From: Blastococcus sp.
GTDB lineage: Bacteria; Actinomycetota; Actinomycetes; Mycobacteriales; Geodermatophilaceae
Reading direction: 5' to 3'
NCBI GenBank assembly: GCA_025965695.1
Contig: JAOPWM010000051.1
Coordinates: forward strand, 1-38,129
DNA length: 38,129 nucleotides
Shown here: piece by piece, positions 16,142 through 23,770 of the stretch
How the letters are laid out: each line of letters begins with the position of its first letter
Position numbering within the stretch: the first letter of the stretch is position 1
The notes under the pieces: model-generated
What the model saw: only the letters and a program-made list of their open reading frames with translations
Told to the model about the DNA's origin: nothing
The model's database searches: none
Program-made: the position numbers and the translations under genes

Positions 16142-17822
16142 GGGTGCTCCGCGAGGGGAGCAGCCCCTCCTCGTGGTCGAGCTCGCGCTCCAGTTTGCGC
16201 AGGCTCTCGTCGGGGAGCCGGCCGACGTCGCGCCAGCGCAGCAGCTCCCCGCGTTGGGCCTCGATGACCGAACGCCGCAGCCGCAGGGCCGCCTCGTACT
16301 CCGGCGACAGCGGGATCTCGCCGGCCTCGGCGCTGTCCAGGAAGTCCAGGCGGCGCTTGTATCGGGCCAGGCGCGTGCGCAGCTGCGCCCGGATGCCGGC
16401 GATCGCCCGGTCGTCGACGTCGTCGTGCTGCTCGGCCTCCATGTCGTCGAGCCGGGACAGCGCGGCTTCCACCGACGCTGCCCGTGCCTCGTTGCGCAGC
16501 CGTGCCTGGTCCGCCTCGTCGGCACGCAGACCCAGCGCCCGGACCAGGGGGGCAAAGGTGAGCCCCTGCCCGACGAGCGTGACCAGCACGGCCAGGAAGG
16601 CGCAGAAGAGCAACAGATTGCGGTCGGGGAACGGGCTGCCGTCGTCGGTGACCATGGGCAGGGTGAAGATCGCAGCCAGGCTGATGACCCCGCGGGTGCC
16701 CGCCCAGCTGAGGACGACGATCTCGCGGCCGGAGAGCCGCCCCGGGGGGGCCGTTCGGCCATCGTGCGGTGTGTTGTCCGGTTCACCGTCCCCGTCGAGA
16801 TCCTGATCGGTCAGCCGCGTGTGCAGCGACTGCGGCAGGTGCTCGGTGAGCCACAGCCACAGCGGGCGCACCAGCAGCATGACGCCGACGGTGATCGCGG
16901 ACGCCGTGACGATCGTCGAGGTGGCGTACTCGCCGAGGCCGCGGATGACGGTGGGCAACTGCTGGCCGATCAGCAGGAAGACGAAGCCTTCGAGCAGGAA
17001 GTCGACCAGCCGCCACACCGCGTCGGTCTGCAGCCGGCTGGCGCCCGAGACCCAGCTCGGGCTGGTGTGGCCGATGATCAGCCCTGCAACGACGACGGCC
17101 AGCACGCCCGACACGTGCAGCGACTCGCCGAGCAGGTAGGCGACGAATGGCGTGGCCAGCGACACCGCGTTCGACGACAGGGGGTCCCTGCGCAGCCGAC
17201 GGAGCGGCCGGATGCCGTAGGCGACACCCACGCCCACAGCCACACCGCCGACGGATGCGAACAGGAACTGACCGAGCGCGGCCGGCGCGGAGAAGTCGTT
17301 CCCGCGCGCCGCCGAGACGGCGACGGCCAGGATCGTGAGCGCGGTGGCGTCGTTGAGCAGCCCCTCGCCCTGGATCAGCGTGATCAGCCGCGGTGGCAGG
17401 CCGGCCCTGCGACCGACGGCCAGCGCCGCCACCGGGTCGGGGGGCGCCACCGCGGCACCCAGCGCGATGCCGGCGGCCAGCGTCGCGCCGGGGACGAACA
17501 GATCGAAGCCGATCCCGATCAGCAGGGCCGTGGCCAGCACCAGGAGCACCGACAGGCTCACCACGGTGCGCAGGTTGCGGCGGATCGCGGTCAGCGAGGA
17601 GTCCAACGCGGCGCTGTAGAGCAGCGGCGGGAGGACGAGGGTCAGGACGAGGTCGGGCTGCAGCGTGATGTTGGGCCCCGGCAGGAGGGCGTAGGCGATC
17701 CCGACGAGGGTCAGCAGGGCGGCGGCGGGCAGTCCGGTCCGCTCGGCGACCCAGCGGACCGCGACGATGACCGCCACCCCGGCCAGGACCAGCAGCAACA
17801 TCGTCTCCGCGCTCACCGCCAC
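16137..17822 (-). CDS. CPA1-family Na+/H+ antiporter
   Basis: A 561-residue membrane protein with about 12 hydrophobic segments in the first 400 residues and a hydrophilic, helix-rich C-terminal tail (about 430-561). The transport core is visible: AVAPPDPVAA (124-133, Asp129) and EGLLNDATALT (153-163, Asn157-Asp158), the ND motif of NHE/NhaP-type exchangers. A later RGVISLAA is also typical. It would exchange Na+ (or K+) for protons at the cytoplasmic membrane. An unusual acidic loop, TDQDLDGDGEPDNTPHDG, looks like a Ca2+-binding DxDxDG pattern in the cytosolic linker. GTG 17822 has GGGAG close by; GTG 17816 has better spacing. Confidence 0.9.
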   Translation of the reverse strand: MAVSAETMLLLVLAGVAVIVAVRWVAERTGLPAAALLTLVGIAYALLPGPNITLQPDLVLTLVLPPLLYSAALDSSLTAIRRNLRTVVSLSVLLVLATALLIGIGFDLFVPGATLAAGIALGAAVAPPDPVAALAVGRRAGLPPRLITLIQGEGLLNDATALTILAVAVSAARGNDFSAPAALGQFLFASVGGVAVGVGVAYGIRPLRRLRRDPLSSNAVSLATPFVAYLLGESLHVSGVLAVVVAGLIIGHTSPSWVSGASRLQTDAVWRLVDFLLEGFVFLLIGQQLPTVIRGLGEYATSTIVTASAITVGVMLLVRPLWLWLTEHLPQSLHTRLTDQDLDGDGEPDNTPHDGRTAPPGRLSGREIVVLSWAGTRGVISLAAIFTLPMVTDDGSPFPDRNLLLFCAFLAVLVTLVGQGLTFAPLVRALGLRADEADQARLRNEARAASVEAALSRLDDMEAEQHDDVDDRAIAGIRAQLRTRLARYKRRLDFLDSAEAGEIPLSPEYEAALRLRRSVIEAQRGELLRWRDVGRLPDESLRKLERELDHEEGLLPSRSTR

Positions 17823-17837
17823 ATTCTCCCGGACGGG

Positions 17838-17874
17838 CCGCCCGGGCGACGGGACCGGCGCCGTCGCCGGGCGG
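17838..17874 (-). terminator. Long GC hairpin after the RNase J gene
   Basis: CCGCCCGGGCGACGG (17838-17852) pairs with CCGTCGCCGGGCGG (17861-17874), a stem of about 14 pairs with one bulged base and an 8-base loop. It lies between the RNase J stop and the antiporter start on the same strand. It probably ends the RNase J transcript, or attenuates read-through into the antiporter. There is no U tract. Confidence 0.5.
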
Positions 17875-17903
17875 ACCTGCGCCCCGCGCCGGGCCGGCGT
17901 CGG

Positions 17904-19589
17904 CTAGGCGTCGATGACGATCGGGATGATCATCGGGCTGCGCCGGTAGGTCCGGTGCGCCCACTGGCCGACGGCCCGCGAGATCAGCTGCTCCAGCTGG
18001 ATGGCCCCACCCACGCCCTCCTCGGCCGCGCGGGCCAGGGCCTTCTCGATCAGCGGCTCGACGTCCTTGAACGTGTTCTCGTCGTGGACGAAGCCGCGAG
18101 CGAGGAAGTCCGGCGGCTCGGCCAGCCGGCCGGTGTCGGCGTCGACGATGGCGACCACGGTGATGACGCCCTCCTCGGCGAGGTTGCGCCGGTCCTTCAG
18201 GTGCGCCTCGGTCGCGCCGCCGACGGTCTCCCCGTCGACGTAGACGTTGCCCGCAGGGACCTTGCCGGTGATCGTGGGCCGGCCGTTCACGAGGTCGACG
18301 ACGACGCCGTCCTCGGCCAGCACCACCCGGCTGGGGTCGACCCCGGTGCGGATGGCGAGGTCGCCGTTGGCCCGCAGGTGCCGCCACTCGCCGTGCACCG
18401 GCATGACGTTGCGCGGCTGGACGAGGTTGTAGCAGTAGACGAGCTCGCCGGCGCTGGCGTGCCCGGAGACGTGCACCTTGGCGTTGCCCTTGTGCACCAC
18501 GTTCGCGCCCCACCGGGTCAGCTCGTTGATGACCCGGTAGATCGCGTTCTCGTTGCCGGGGATGAGCGAGCTGGCCAGCAGCACCGTGTCGCCCTCCTCG
18601 ATCCGGATGACGTGGTCCCGGTTGGCCATCCGCGACAGCGCGGCCATCGGCTCGCCCTGCGAGCCGGTGCACACGAGGCAGACCTTGTTCGCCGGCAGGT
18701 TCTCGAGGACCTTCAGGTCGACGACCAGGCCCTTGGGGACGTTCAGGTAGCCCAGGTCGCGGGCGATGCCCATGTTGCGGACCATCGACCGGCCGACGAA
18801 AGCGACCTTGCGGCCGTGCGCGTGGGCCTGATCGAGCACCTGCTGGATGCGGTGCACGTGGCTGGCGAAGCTGGAGACGATGACCCGCTTGGGGGCGTCG
18901 CGGAACACCTTCGCGATGGCGGGGACGAGCTCGCCCTCCGACATCGTGAAGCCCGGTACCTCGGCATTGGTCGAGTCGGTCAGGAAGAGGTCGACGCCCT
19001 CCTCGCCGAGCCGGGCGAAGCCGCGCAGGTCGGTGATCCGACGGTCGAGGGGGAACTGGTCCATCTTGAAGTCACCGGTGTGCAGCACCAGGCCGGCGGC
19101 GGTGCGGATGGCCACGGCGAGGGCGTCGGGGATCGAGTGGTTGACTGCCAGGAACTCGAGGTCGAACGGGCCGAAGGCCAGTTCGTCGCCCTCGGCCACC
19201 TCGCGGGTGACCGGCTTGATCTTGTGCTCCTTGAGCTTGGCGTCGATGAACGCCAGCGTGAGCTTCGAGCCGACCAGGGGGATGTCGCGCCGCTCGCGCA
19301 GCAGGTAGGGAACTCCGCCGATGTGGTCCTCGTGGCCGTGGGTGAGCACGATCGCGACGACGTCGTCCATCCGGTCTCGGATGGAGGTGAAGTCGGGGAG
19401 GATGACGTCGATGCCCGGCTGGTGCTCCTCGGGGAAGAGCACGCCGCAGTCGACGATCAGCAGTTTGCCGGCGTGTTCGAAGACGGTCATGTTGCGACCG
19501 ATCTCGCCGAGGCCACCCAGCGCGATCACGCGCAGGCCGCCCTCGGGCAGGGCCGGCGGTGTGCGGAGTTCAGGGTGGGAGCGACTCAT
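17904..19589 (-). CDS. rnj: Ribonuclease J
   Basis: A 561-residue metallo-beta-lactamase/beta-CASP ribonuclease, the RNA processing and decay enzyme of actinobacteria and firmicutes with 5' exo- and endonuclease activity. The zinc motif THGHEDHIGG (83-92) is followed by NHSIPDALA and HTGDFKMDQ with its metal Asp. The beta-CASP part carries SSFASHVHRIQQVLDQA, CTGSQGEPMAALSRMA, and KVHVSGHASAGEL with the final metal histidine region. The C-terminal domain ends in YRRSPMIIPIVIDA. Length and motifs are complete. ATG 19589 has no clear ribosome site. A TAACGT box (19603-19598, minus strand) lies so close that the mRNA may be nearly leaderless. Confidence 0.95.
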   Translation of the reverse strand: MSRSHPELRTPPALPEGGLRVIALGGLGEIGRNMTVFEHAGKLLIVDCGVLFPEEHQPGIDVILPDFTSIRDRMDDVVAIVLTHGHEDHIGGVPYLLRERRDIPLVGSKLTLAFIDAKLKEHKIKPVTREVAEGDELAFGPFDLEFLAVNHSIPDALAVAIRTAAGLVLHTGDFKMDQFPLDRRITDLRGFARLGEEGVDLFLTDSTNAEVPGFTMSEGELVPAIAKVFRDAPKRVIVSSFASHVHRIQQVLDQAHAHGRKVAFVGRSMVRNMGIARDLGYLNVPKGLVVDLKVLENLPANKVCLVCTGSQGEPMAALSRMANRDHVIRIEEGDTVLLASSLIPGNENAIYRVINELTRWGANVVHKGNAKVHVSGHASAGELVYCYNLVQPRNVMPVHGEWRHLRANGDLAIRTGVDPSRVVLAEDGVVVDLVNGRPTITGKVPAGNVYVDGETVGGATEAHLKDRRNLAEEGVITVVAIVDADTGRLAEPPDFLARGFVHDENTFKDVEPLIEKALARAAEEGVGGAIQLEQLISRAVGQWAHRTYRRSPMIIPIVIDA

Positions 19590-19753
19590 ACCCCGGAACG
19601 TTACGGCGGCCCTCCGACGGGCCCGACATGCACTGGCCGCGCCGGGCCGCCGAGATGTCGTGCAGAGGGGACTGTGCGGGGCCGCAGGACAGCGCTAGCG
19701 TCCGCGCGACGACGGCTGGCCGGCCGTCGACGTTTCCGGAGAGCCGGTGCGCG

Positions 19754-20269
19754 ATGGCCCGATCGACGAGTGTCCTGCGCCTTCTTGCCAGTCTGGACCC
19801 ACGGCTGTGGGAGCTGGTGCACCCGAACGTGCCGGTGCTGGACGACGCAGTGCGCGCTGGCTACCGGCGCGGCGACGACGTGGCGCTGAACCCGCAGCCG
19901 CTGCCGCCGCACGAGCTGCTCCGGCTGGAGACGCTGGCCGCGGCGCGGGCGGTGGCCGCCGCGGTGATCGCCGCCCAGTTCGCCGGGCGCGACGCCCGCG
20001 AGGTGCTTCAGGAGGTCGGTGACGACTGGTGCCCCACCCGGCCCGGTGTGATCCCGTGGCCGCGGCACTGGCCGCACCCCTGGCCGCCCGGGGAGCCGTA
20101 CCCGATCGTCGAGGACGTCGACCGGATGGCGCAGGGGGTCCAGGCGCAAGCCGCCGTGGTGTTCGGCTCCTACGCGGCTGGCATCGCCGACGAACGGCTC
20201 TCGGCGGCCTTCGGCGAGCTCGCCGACCGGCTCGAGGAAGCCGCCCTCACCACCCGGCAGACCGGCTGA
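19754..20269 (+). CDS. Uncharacterised protein with an LNPQPLPP motif
   Basis: A 171-residue protein I cannot assign. After a short N-terminal segment (LRLLASLDPRLWELVHPN) it has GDDVALNPQPLPPHELLRLETL, a proline-rich motif seen in various uncharacterised actinobacterial proteins. A long alanine-rich helix follows (AAARAVAAAVIAAQFAGRDAREVLQEVG), then a Trp/Pro-rich stretch (WPRHWPHPWPPGEPYP) and another helix ending EELADRLEEA-like. No signal peptide or membrane segment is visible. ATG 19754 has GGAGA upstream. The next gene starts six bases after its stop, so the two form a unit. It is divergent from RNase J. Confidence 0.75.
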   Translation: MARSTSVLRLLASLDPRLWELVHPNVPVLDDAVRAGYRRGDDVALNPQPLPPHELLRLETLAAARAVAAAVIAAQFAGRDAREVLQEVGDDWCPTRPGVIPWPRHWPHPWPPGEPYPIVEDVDRMAQGVQAQAAVVFGSYAAGIADERLSAAFGELADRLEEAALTTRQTG

Positions 20270-20275
20270 CCGCCG

Positions 20276-20698
20276 GTGGGCGCCCAGGTCTTCACCGGGC
20301 AGGTCCAGGAGTACTGGGTGCGGGTCGACCTGCCGCACGTGCTGCGGTCGGCGGACTTCGTCAAGGAGGCGGCGGACACCCGGCTGCGGGTGACCTACCG
20401 GGACAAGGGGCAGACGGGGTTCGGCCTGCAGACCTTCACCGCGACAGTGGTGGTGAGCGTGGACGGGGTGGCCGTCCCGCTGCTCGACACCGTGTTCGAC
20501 GCGGGGAGTGCCGGGCCGATCGGCGCGAGTGAACTGTTCCGGGTCTCCTCGCCCTTCACCACCGTCGGGTACGTGAGTGGTCTGGCCGCGGGCCCGCACG
20601 CGTTCAGCTCCGCCTACCGGCTCGCGGGGGAGAACCTGCCGGTGGTGGGCTACGTGCCCGGCAGCCCGTACTTCATCGAGATCGACGAGGTGCCCTGA
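20276..20698 (+). CDS. Uncharacterised beta-rich protein, partner of the preceding gene
   Basis: A 140-residue protein with no recognisable family. It starts at GTG 20276, six bases after the previous stop. Alternating hydrophobic residues predict an all-beta sandwich: AQVFTGQVQEYWVRVDL, TRLRVTYRD, FTATVVVSVDGVAVPLLDTVF, FTTVGYVSGLAAGPHAFSSAYR and PYFIEIDEVP. There is no signal peptide, cysteine or evident catalytic motif. Spacing suggests cotranscription and perhaps complex formation with the LNPQPLPP protein. A strong hairpin ends the transcript 39 bases later. Confidence 0.75.
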   Translation: MGAQVFTGQVQEYWVRVDLPHVLRSADFVKEAADTRLRVTYRDKGQTGFGLQTFTATVVVSVDGVAVPLLDTVFDAGSAGPIGASELFRVSSPFTTVGYVSGLAAGPHAFSSAYRLAGENLPVVGYVPGSPYFIEIDEVP

Positions 20699-20736
20699 GG
20701 GCTGTCGTCGGTGGAGGCCGGCCGCCGGGGAACGCA

Positions 20737-20775
20737 GAACGGGGGCCACGGCGCGAAGCGCCGTGACCCCCGTTC
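20737..20775. terminator. Strong bidirectional terminator hairpin with GCGAAGC tip
   Basis: An 18-base arm (20737-20754, starting GAACGGGGGCCAC) pairs with 20758-20775 (ending GACCCCCGTTC), with one G-T type mismatch and a GAA loop. The tip GCGAAGC is known as an exceptionally stable mini-hairpin. It sits between the convergent ends of the unknown gene pair and the cold-shock gene and should terminate both. Confidence 0.8.
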
Positions 20776-20796
20776 CGGGAGATCAGATCCGGTGGA

Positions 20797-21000
20797 TCAG
20801 ATCGCGCGGACGTTCTCCGCCTGGGGGCCCTTCTGGCCCTGCGTGACGTCGAACTCCACCTGCTGGCCCTCGTCGAGGGACTTGTAGCCCTCGGACGCGA
20901 TGGCGGAGTAGTGGCAGAAGACGTCAGCGCCTCCGCCGTCCTGGGCGATGAAGCCGAAGCCCTTCTCCGCGTTGAACCACTTCACAGTTCCCTGAGCCAT
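20797..21000 (-). CDS. Cold-shock domain protein (CspA family)
   Basis: A 67-residue single cold-shock domain that binds single-stranded RNA or DNA. RNP1 is GFGFIAQD (residues 14-21, after KWFNAEK) and RNP2 is DVFCHYSAI (27-35; Phe/His aromatic face kept). It ends [16 protein letters not shown], as in actinobacterial CspA-like proteins. ATG 21000 is the only sensible start. The 335 bases upstream hold no gene on this strand, so a long 5' leader, as many csp mRNAs have, is possible. Its transcript ends in the strong hairpin at 20737-20775. Confidence 0.96.
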   Translation of the reverse strand: MAQGTVKWFNAEKGFGFIAQDGGGADVFCHYSAIASEGYKSLDEGQQVEFDVTQGQKGPQAENVRAI

Positions 21001-21335
21001 GCTGTTCTCATTCCGTGCAGGGGTGTCCGGACCGGCAGATGCCGGTCTCCGGGCCGCCGCACCGACCGGCAGGACCGAGAGGAACGTCAGGCAGAGACGA
21101 CTGCGGACGTTCAAGAACGAGGCAGAGGCACAACAGCGACCGGGATGAACCCTACGCTGTCGGAAGCGATCTTGGCTATCCGGCACGTCCGGCGTGCCGA
21201 CCGCGGCCCGGTCCTCACCCGCTGGGTTCCCACCCTGGACGCAGTCGCGCCAGCAGTCGCACCCCGGCGGGTAGCCGTGTCATCGTGCATGCCGAGGGTC
21301 GGGCAGGGGCCCGCTCCACGGGCTCCGGAGGCCGC
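21001..21335. other. Intergenic region between cspA-like gene and methyltransferase gene
   Basis: These 335 bases separate two divergent genes. They must hold the promoter and leader of the cold-shock gene (minus) and the promoter of the methyltransferase gene (plus). I cannot place convincing -35/-10 pairs. CGGAGG at 21325-21330 is the methyltransferase ribosome site. Open frames here look like coding shadows with no protein-like content. Confidence 0.5.
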
Positions 21336-21926
21336 ATGAACCAGCAACTCGGCGATCGGCTGCGATTCCTGCGCGCCTTCGCCGCCAATCCGCGTCAGGT
21401 GGGGGCGATCCTGCCGACGAGCCGGCAGGCGGTCAGGGACATGCTCGACCTCGGCGACGTGCCCGGCGCCGGCCTGGTCGTCGAGCTCGGCGCGGGTACC
21501 GGCGTCCAGACCGGCGAGATCCTGGCGCGCATGCCGCCGGATGCGCACCTGGTCGCGCTCGAGATCGACCCTGGGCTGGCCGGGCTGCTCGAGGAGCGCT
21601 TCGACGACCCGCGCCTGCAGGTCGTGTGTGACTCGGCGGAGAACCTGCAGGAGCACCTGGACGGCGAGCAGGCCGACGTCCTGGTCTGTGCGCTGCCGTT
21701 CACGTCGCTCGAGCCCGGGCTGCGGAAGCGCATCCTGGAGTCGCTGCCGCGGGCGCTGGCGCCCCGCGGGGTCGCGCTCGTCATTCAGTACTCGCCGCTG
21801 ATCCAGTCGGAGCTGCGCCGGCTCTTCCCGTCGGTCCGCCGCCGGATCTCGGTGATGAACGTGCCGCCGGCGTTCCTCTTCGCCTGCCGGCAGGAGGCCG
21901 ACGCCGGTCCCGACGGCGCGCGCTGA
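21336..21926 (+). CDS. Small SAM-dependent methyltransferase (phospholipid N-methyltransferase-like)
   Basis: A 196-residue class I methyltransferase resembling bacterial phosphatidylethanolamine N-methyltransferase (PmtA) and rRNA adenine dimethylase-like proteins. The N-terminus FLRAFAANPRQVGAILPTSRQ (about 12-32) is characteristic of that group. The SAM site is VVELGAGTGVQTGEIL (about 48-63), followed by the acidic VALEIDP and a catalytic-region CALPFTSL in the position of the NxPY/NLPF motif. It would methylate a membrane lipid headgroup, or a similar amine, at the cytosolic face. ATG 21336 has CGGAGG five bases upstream. Substrate is inferred from family resemblance. Confidence 0.8.
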   Translation: MNQQLGDRLRFLRAFAANPRQVGAILPTSRQAVRDMLDLGDVPGAGLVVELGAGTGVQTGEILARMPPDAHLVALEIDPGLAGLLEERFDDPRLQVVCDSAENLQEHLDGEQADVLVCALPFTSLEPGLRKRILESLPRALAPRGVALVIQYSPLIQSELRRLFPSVRRRISVMNVPPAFLFACRQEADAGPDGAR

Positions 21927-21986
21927 CCAGAGCGGGGGATCAGCAGAGCCGTTGGTCGTCGTGGCGAACCGGAGTGCCGACAGCCG

Positions 21987-22850
21987 TCAGCGGGGCAGGG
22001 CGCCCAGGAAGCCGAGCACCTCGTGGGTGAAGACGTCGTTGTCGTCGCCGGCCACCATGTGGCCGGTGCCCTGGACGTCGACGAAGCGCGAGCCGGGGAC
22101 GAGTTCCACGAGCTCGGCCGCACCCTCCGCGCTGACCACGTCGGACTGTTGACCGCGGACCAGGAGAGTCGGGATGGTCAGGGCACGCGCCGCGTGCTGG
22201 AGCCGCTCGTAGTTGAGCACGCCGCGGGTCTCGTCGTCGTCGCCGCCGTCCTCACGCCGCATGAGTGCGGGATCCCAGTGCCAGTACCAGCGGCCGTCGC
22301 CCCTCAGCCGTACGTTGCGCTTGAGACCCTCCACGCTGGCCGAGCGCTCGCGGTGCGGGTTGTAGGCCGAGACGGCGTCGGCGACCTCCTCCAGCGAAGC
22401 GAACCCCTCGGGATTGGCTGTCATGAAGTCCCGGACACGCGCAGCGCCGGCGGGTTCGATCCGCGGGGCGACGTCGACGAGGATCAGTCCCCGTGCCACC
22501 AGGTGACCTTCGCCGGCCGCCACGAGGGACGTGACCCCTCCCATCGACGCACCGATCAGCACCGGCGGCTGGTCGAGCGCGGTGGTCACCGTCACCAGGT
22601 CGGCGATCAGGGCGTCCATCGAGTAGTCGCCGTCCGGTGCCCAGGTGCTGTCGCCGTGGCCCCGCGTGTCGAGCGTGATCGACGTCCAGCCGCGCTCGGA
22701 GAGGGTCCGGGCGGCCTTCTTCCACGAGTGCCGCGTCTGGCCGCCGCCGTGGGTCAACAGCGTCGTCCCGCGGGAGTGGTCGGCGGTGAACTCGTCGGCC
22801 ACCAGTTCGACACCATCGGCGGCGAACCGCCGCTGCACGGGGTCTGCCAC
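21987..22850 (-). CDS. Alpha/beta hydrolase, intact paralogue of the 8.7-kb pseudogene
   Basis: A 287-residue alpha/beta hydrolase with HGGGQTRHSWKKAARTL near the start, then TLDTRGHGDSTWAPDGDYSMDAL, the elbow LIGASMGGV with the nucleophile serine, VDVAPRIEPAG, and a C-terminal GTGHMVAGDDNDVF holding the catalytic His. The triad appears complete. I start at GTG 22850 (GGAG ten bases upstream) because homology with the paralogue begins at VQRRF, just after it; ATG 22943 would add an unlike N-terminus. HMVAGDDNDVF-type hydrolases occur in aromatic and acyl degradation clusters, but the substrate is not known. It lies 13 kb from its dead copy, outside the catabolic island. Confidence 0.85.
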   Translation of the reverse strand: MADPVQRRFAADGVELVADEFTADHSRGTTLLTHGGGQTRHSWKKAARTLSERGWTSITLDTRGHGDSTWAPDGDYSMDALIADLVTVTTALDQPPVLIGASMGGVTSLVAAGEGHLVARGLILVDVAPRIEPAGAARVRDFMTANPEGFASLEEVADAVSAYNPHRERSASVEGLKRNVRLRGDGRWYWHWDPALMRREDGGDDDETRGVLNYERLQHAARALTIPTLLVRGQQSDVVSAEGAAELVELVPGSRFVDVQGTGHMVAGDDNDVFTHEVLGFLGALPR

Positions 22851-23014
22851 TTGTTCACTGCTCCCATCCAGCCGCCGGCCGCGGTACGGCCCAGTGCCGT
22901 CGGTGCCGGGGAATGCCTCTACGGACCATGCCGCGCAGTTCATGCGACGGTGCTTGCGGAGACCCTTGCAGTACATCACGCGTCGACGCGCGCGATCGAC
23001 GAGGCGCCTACGCG

Positions 23015-23158
23015 TCAGCGGCGGGCGGTGAGCGCGGCGATCTCGTGTGCGGACTCCTGCGTAGGGGCCGTGGCGAACGCCCGCTGCAGCGTGCGTTCCT
23101 CCCGCAGGTGGGCGCGGATCGAGCGACGCCGGGCGAGGACGGTGCGCAGCCTGGTCAT
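23015..23158 (-). CDS. Small 47-residue protein downstream of the GNAT gene
   Basis: A short frame of 47 codons runs from ATG 23158 to TGA 23015 with GGAAAGG as a good ribosome site. The peptide begins MTRLRTVLARRRSIRAHLRE and ends ALTARR. It is very basic and helical, with paired arginines, and has no membrane segment. The start lies 18 bases after the acetyltransferase stop, so cotranscription is likely. Small basic proteins with an RRxSIRAHLREERTLQRA-like helix occur in related actinobacteria, as far as I recall, but no function is known to me. Confidence 0.6.
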   Translation of the reverse strand: MTRLRTVLARRRSIRAHLREERTLQRAFATAPTQESAHEIAALTARR

Positions 23159-23176
23159 GGTGGAACCTTTCCGGTG

Positions 23177-23686
23177 TCAGCGGTGGGTGACGGCGGGCGC
23201 CCGGGACGGTGCCCGGAGGAGCGGGCTCCCGACGGTGAACACGTCGAGGTCGGACAAGAAGGTGGAGCGGGGCAGCAGGCGCCGGATGAGCCCGATCACA
23301 GCGTCGTTGTCACGTTGGACGGTGGCCGTGAGCGCGCGTACGCCGCGGTCGGCGGCCAGGTCGATGAGCTCCACCAGGAGCTGGCGGCCCAGGCCGACGC
23401 CCTGCCAGGCGTCTTCGACGACGATCGCGAACTCCGCGGTCGCGGGGTCGTCGGCGGAGCGGTCGTACCGGGCGACGCCGACGATCTCTCCGCCGACGAG
23501 GGCCACCACGGCCTCGCGCAGGTCGTGGTCGACGGTGACCAGGCGTTCGACGGCCTCGGGCGGGAGTCCGTGCAGCGGGGCGTGGAAGCGGCGGTAGACC
23601 GTGTCGGGTGACAGTCGGGGCCACAGCCGCCGGAACAGCACCCGGTCGTCGGGCTGCACGGGCCTGGTTGCGACGGCGATGTCCAC
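23177..23686 (-). CDS. GNAT-family N-acetyltransferase
   Basis: A 169-residue GNAT acetyltransferase. The acetyl-CoA motif is AEFAIVVEDAWQGVGLGRQLLVELI (about 88-112), with the QGxGxG pyrophosphate loop, followed by the alpha/beta segment VRALTATVQRDNDAVIGLIRR. The N-terminal part, VQPDDRVLFRRLWPRLSPDTVYRRF, resembles the GNAT domain attached to acetate-CoA ligase-like PatA/Pat enzymes, which acetylate protein lysines, so a protein target is possible. It starts at GTG 23686 behind AGGAGG. It is divergent from an HxlR regulator across a symmetric operator and leads a two-gene unit with the 47-residue ORF. Confidence 0.85.
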   Translation of the reverse strand: MDIAVATRPVQPDDRVLFRRLWPRLSPDTVYRRFHAPLHGLPPEAVERLVTVDHDLREAVVALVGGEIVGVARYDRSADDPATAEFAIVVEDAWQGVGLGRQLLVELIDLAADRGVRALTATVQRDNDAVIGLIRRLLPRSTFLSDLDVFTVGSPLLRAPSRAPAVTHR

Positions 23687-23692
23687 TCCGGC

Positions 23693-23755
23693 CTCCTGAG
23701 TTCGTGAGACGAACTGTGCACCGGGACAGTTAGGTTCGTCAAGTGAACTCAGGAG
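23693..23755. promoter_or_regulatory. Symmetric divergent operator between GNAT and HxlR genes
   Basis: Two 22-bp arms (23693-23714 and 23734-23755) are inverted copies with 18 matches of 22. Each arm holds a GTTCGT-N3-(A/G)(C/T)GAAC pseudo-palindrome (23700-23714 perfect 6-3-6; 23734-23748 with one mismatch). A further perfect palindrome, GAACTC-AG-GAGTTC, covers 23745-23758. The right arm overlaps the expected -35 region of the HxlR promoter, whose -10 is probably TATGCT (23759-23764). A TTGACG on the minus strand (23742-23737) could be the -35 for the GNAT gene. HxlR-family proteins bind such repeats, so autoregulation and control of GNAT are likely. Confidence 0.75.
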
Positions 23756-23770
23756 TTCTATGCTGGGGTC

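Noticed and set aside
16173-19889. A 1238-codon open frame on the plus strand across the antiporter and RNase J genes
   Set aside because: It is the antisense shadow of two well-supported genes. Its composition (Arg, Gly, Asp, Val, Gln repeats) is that of GC-rich non-coding frames, with no domain.
22851-22979. N-terminal extension of the intact hydrolase
   Set aside because: Similarity with the paralogue begins just after GTG 22850, and the extension is unlike hydrolases.
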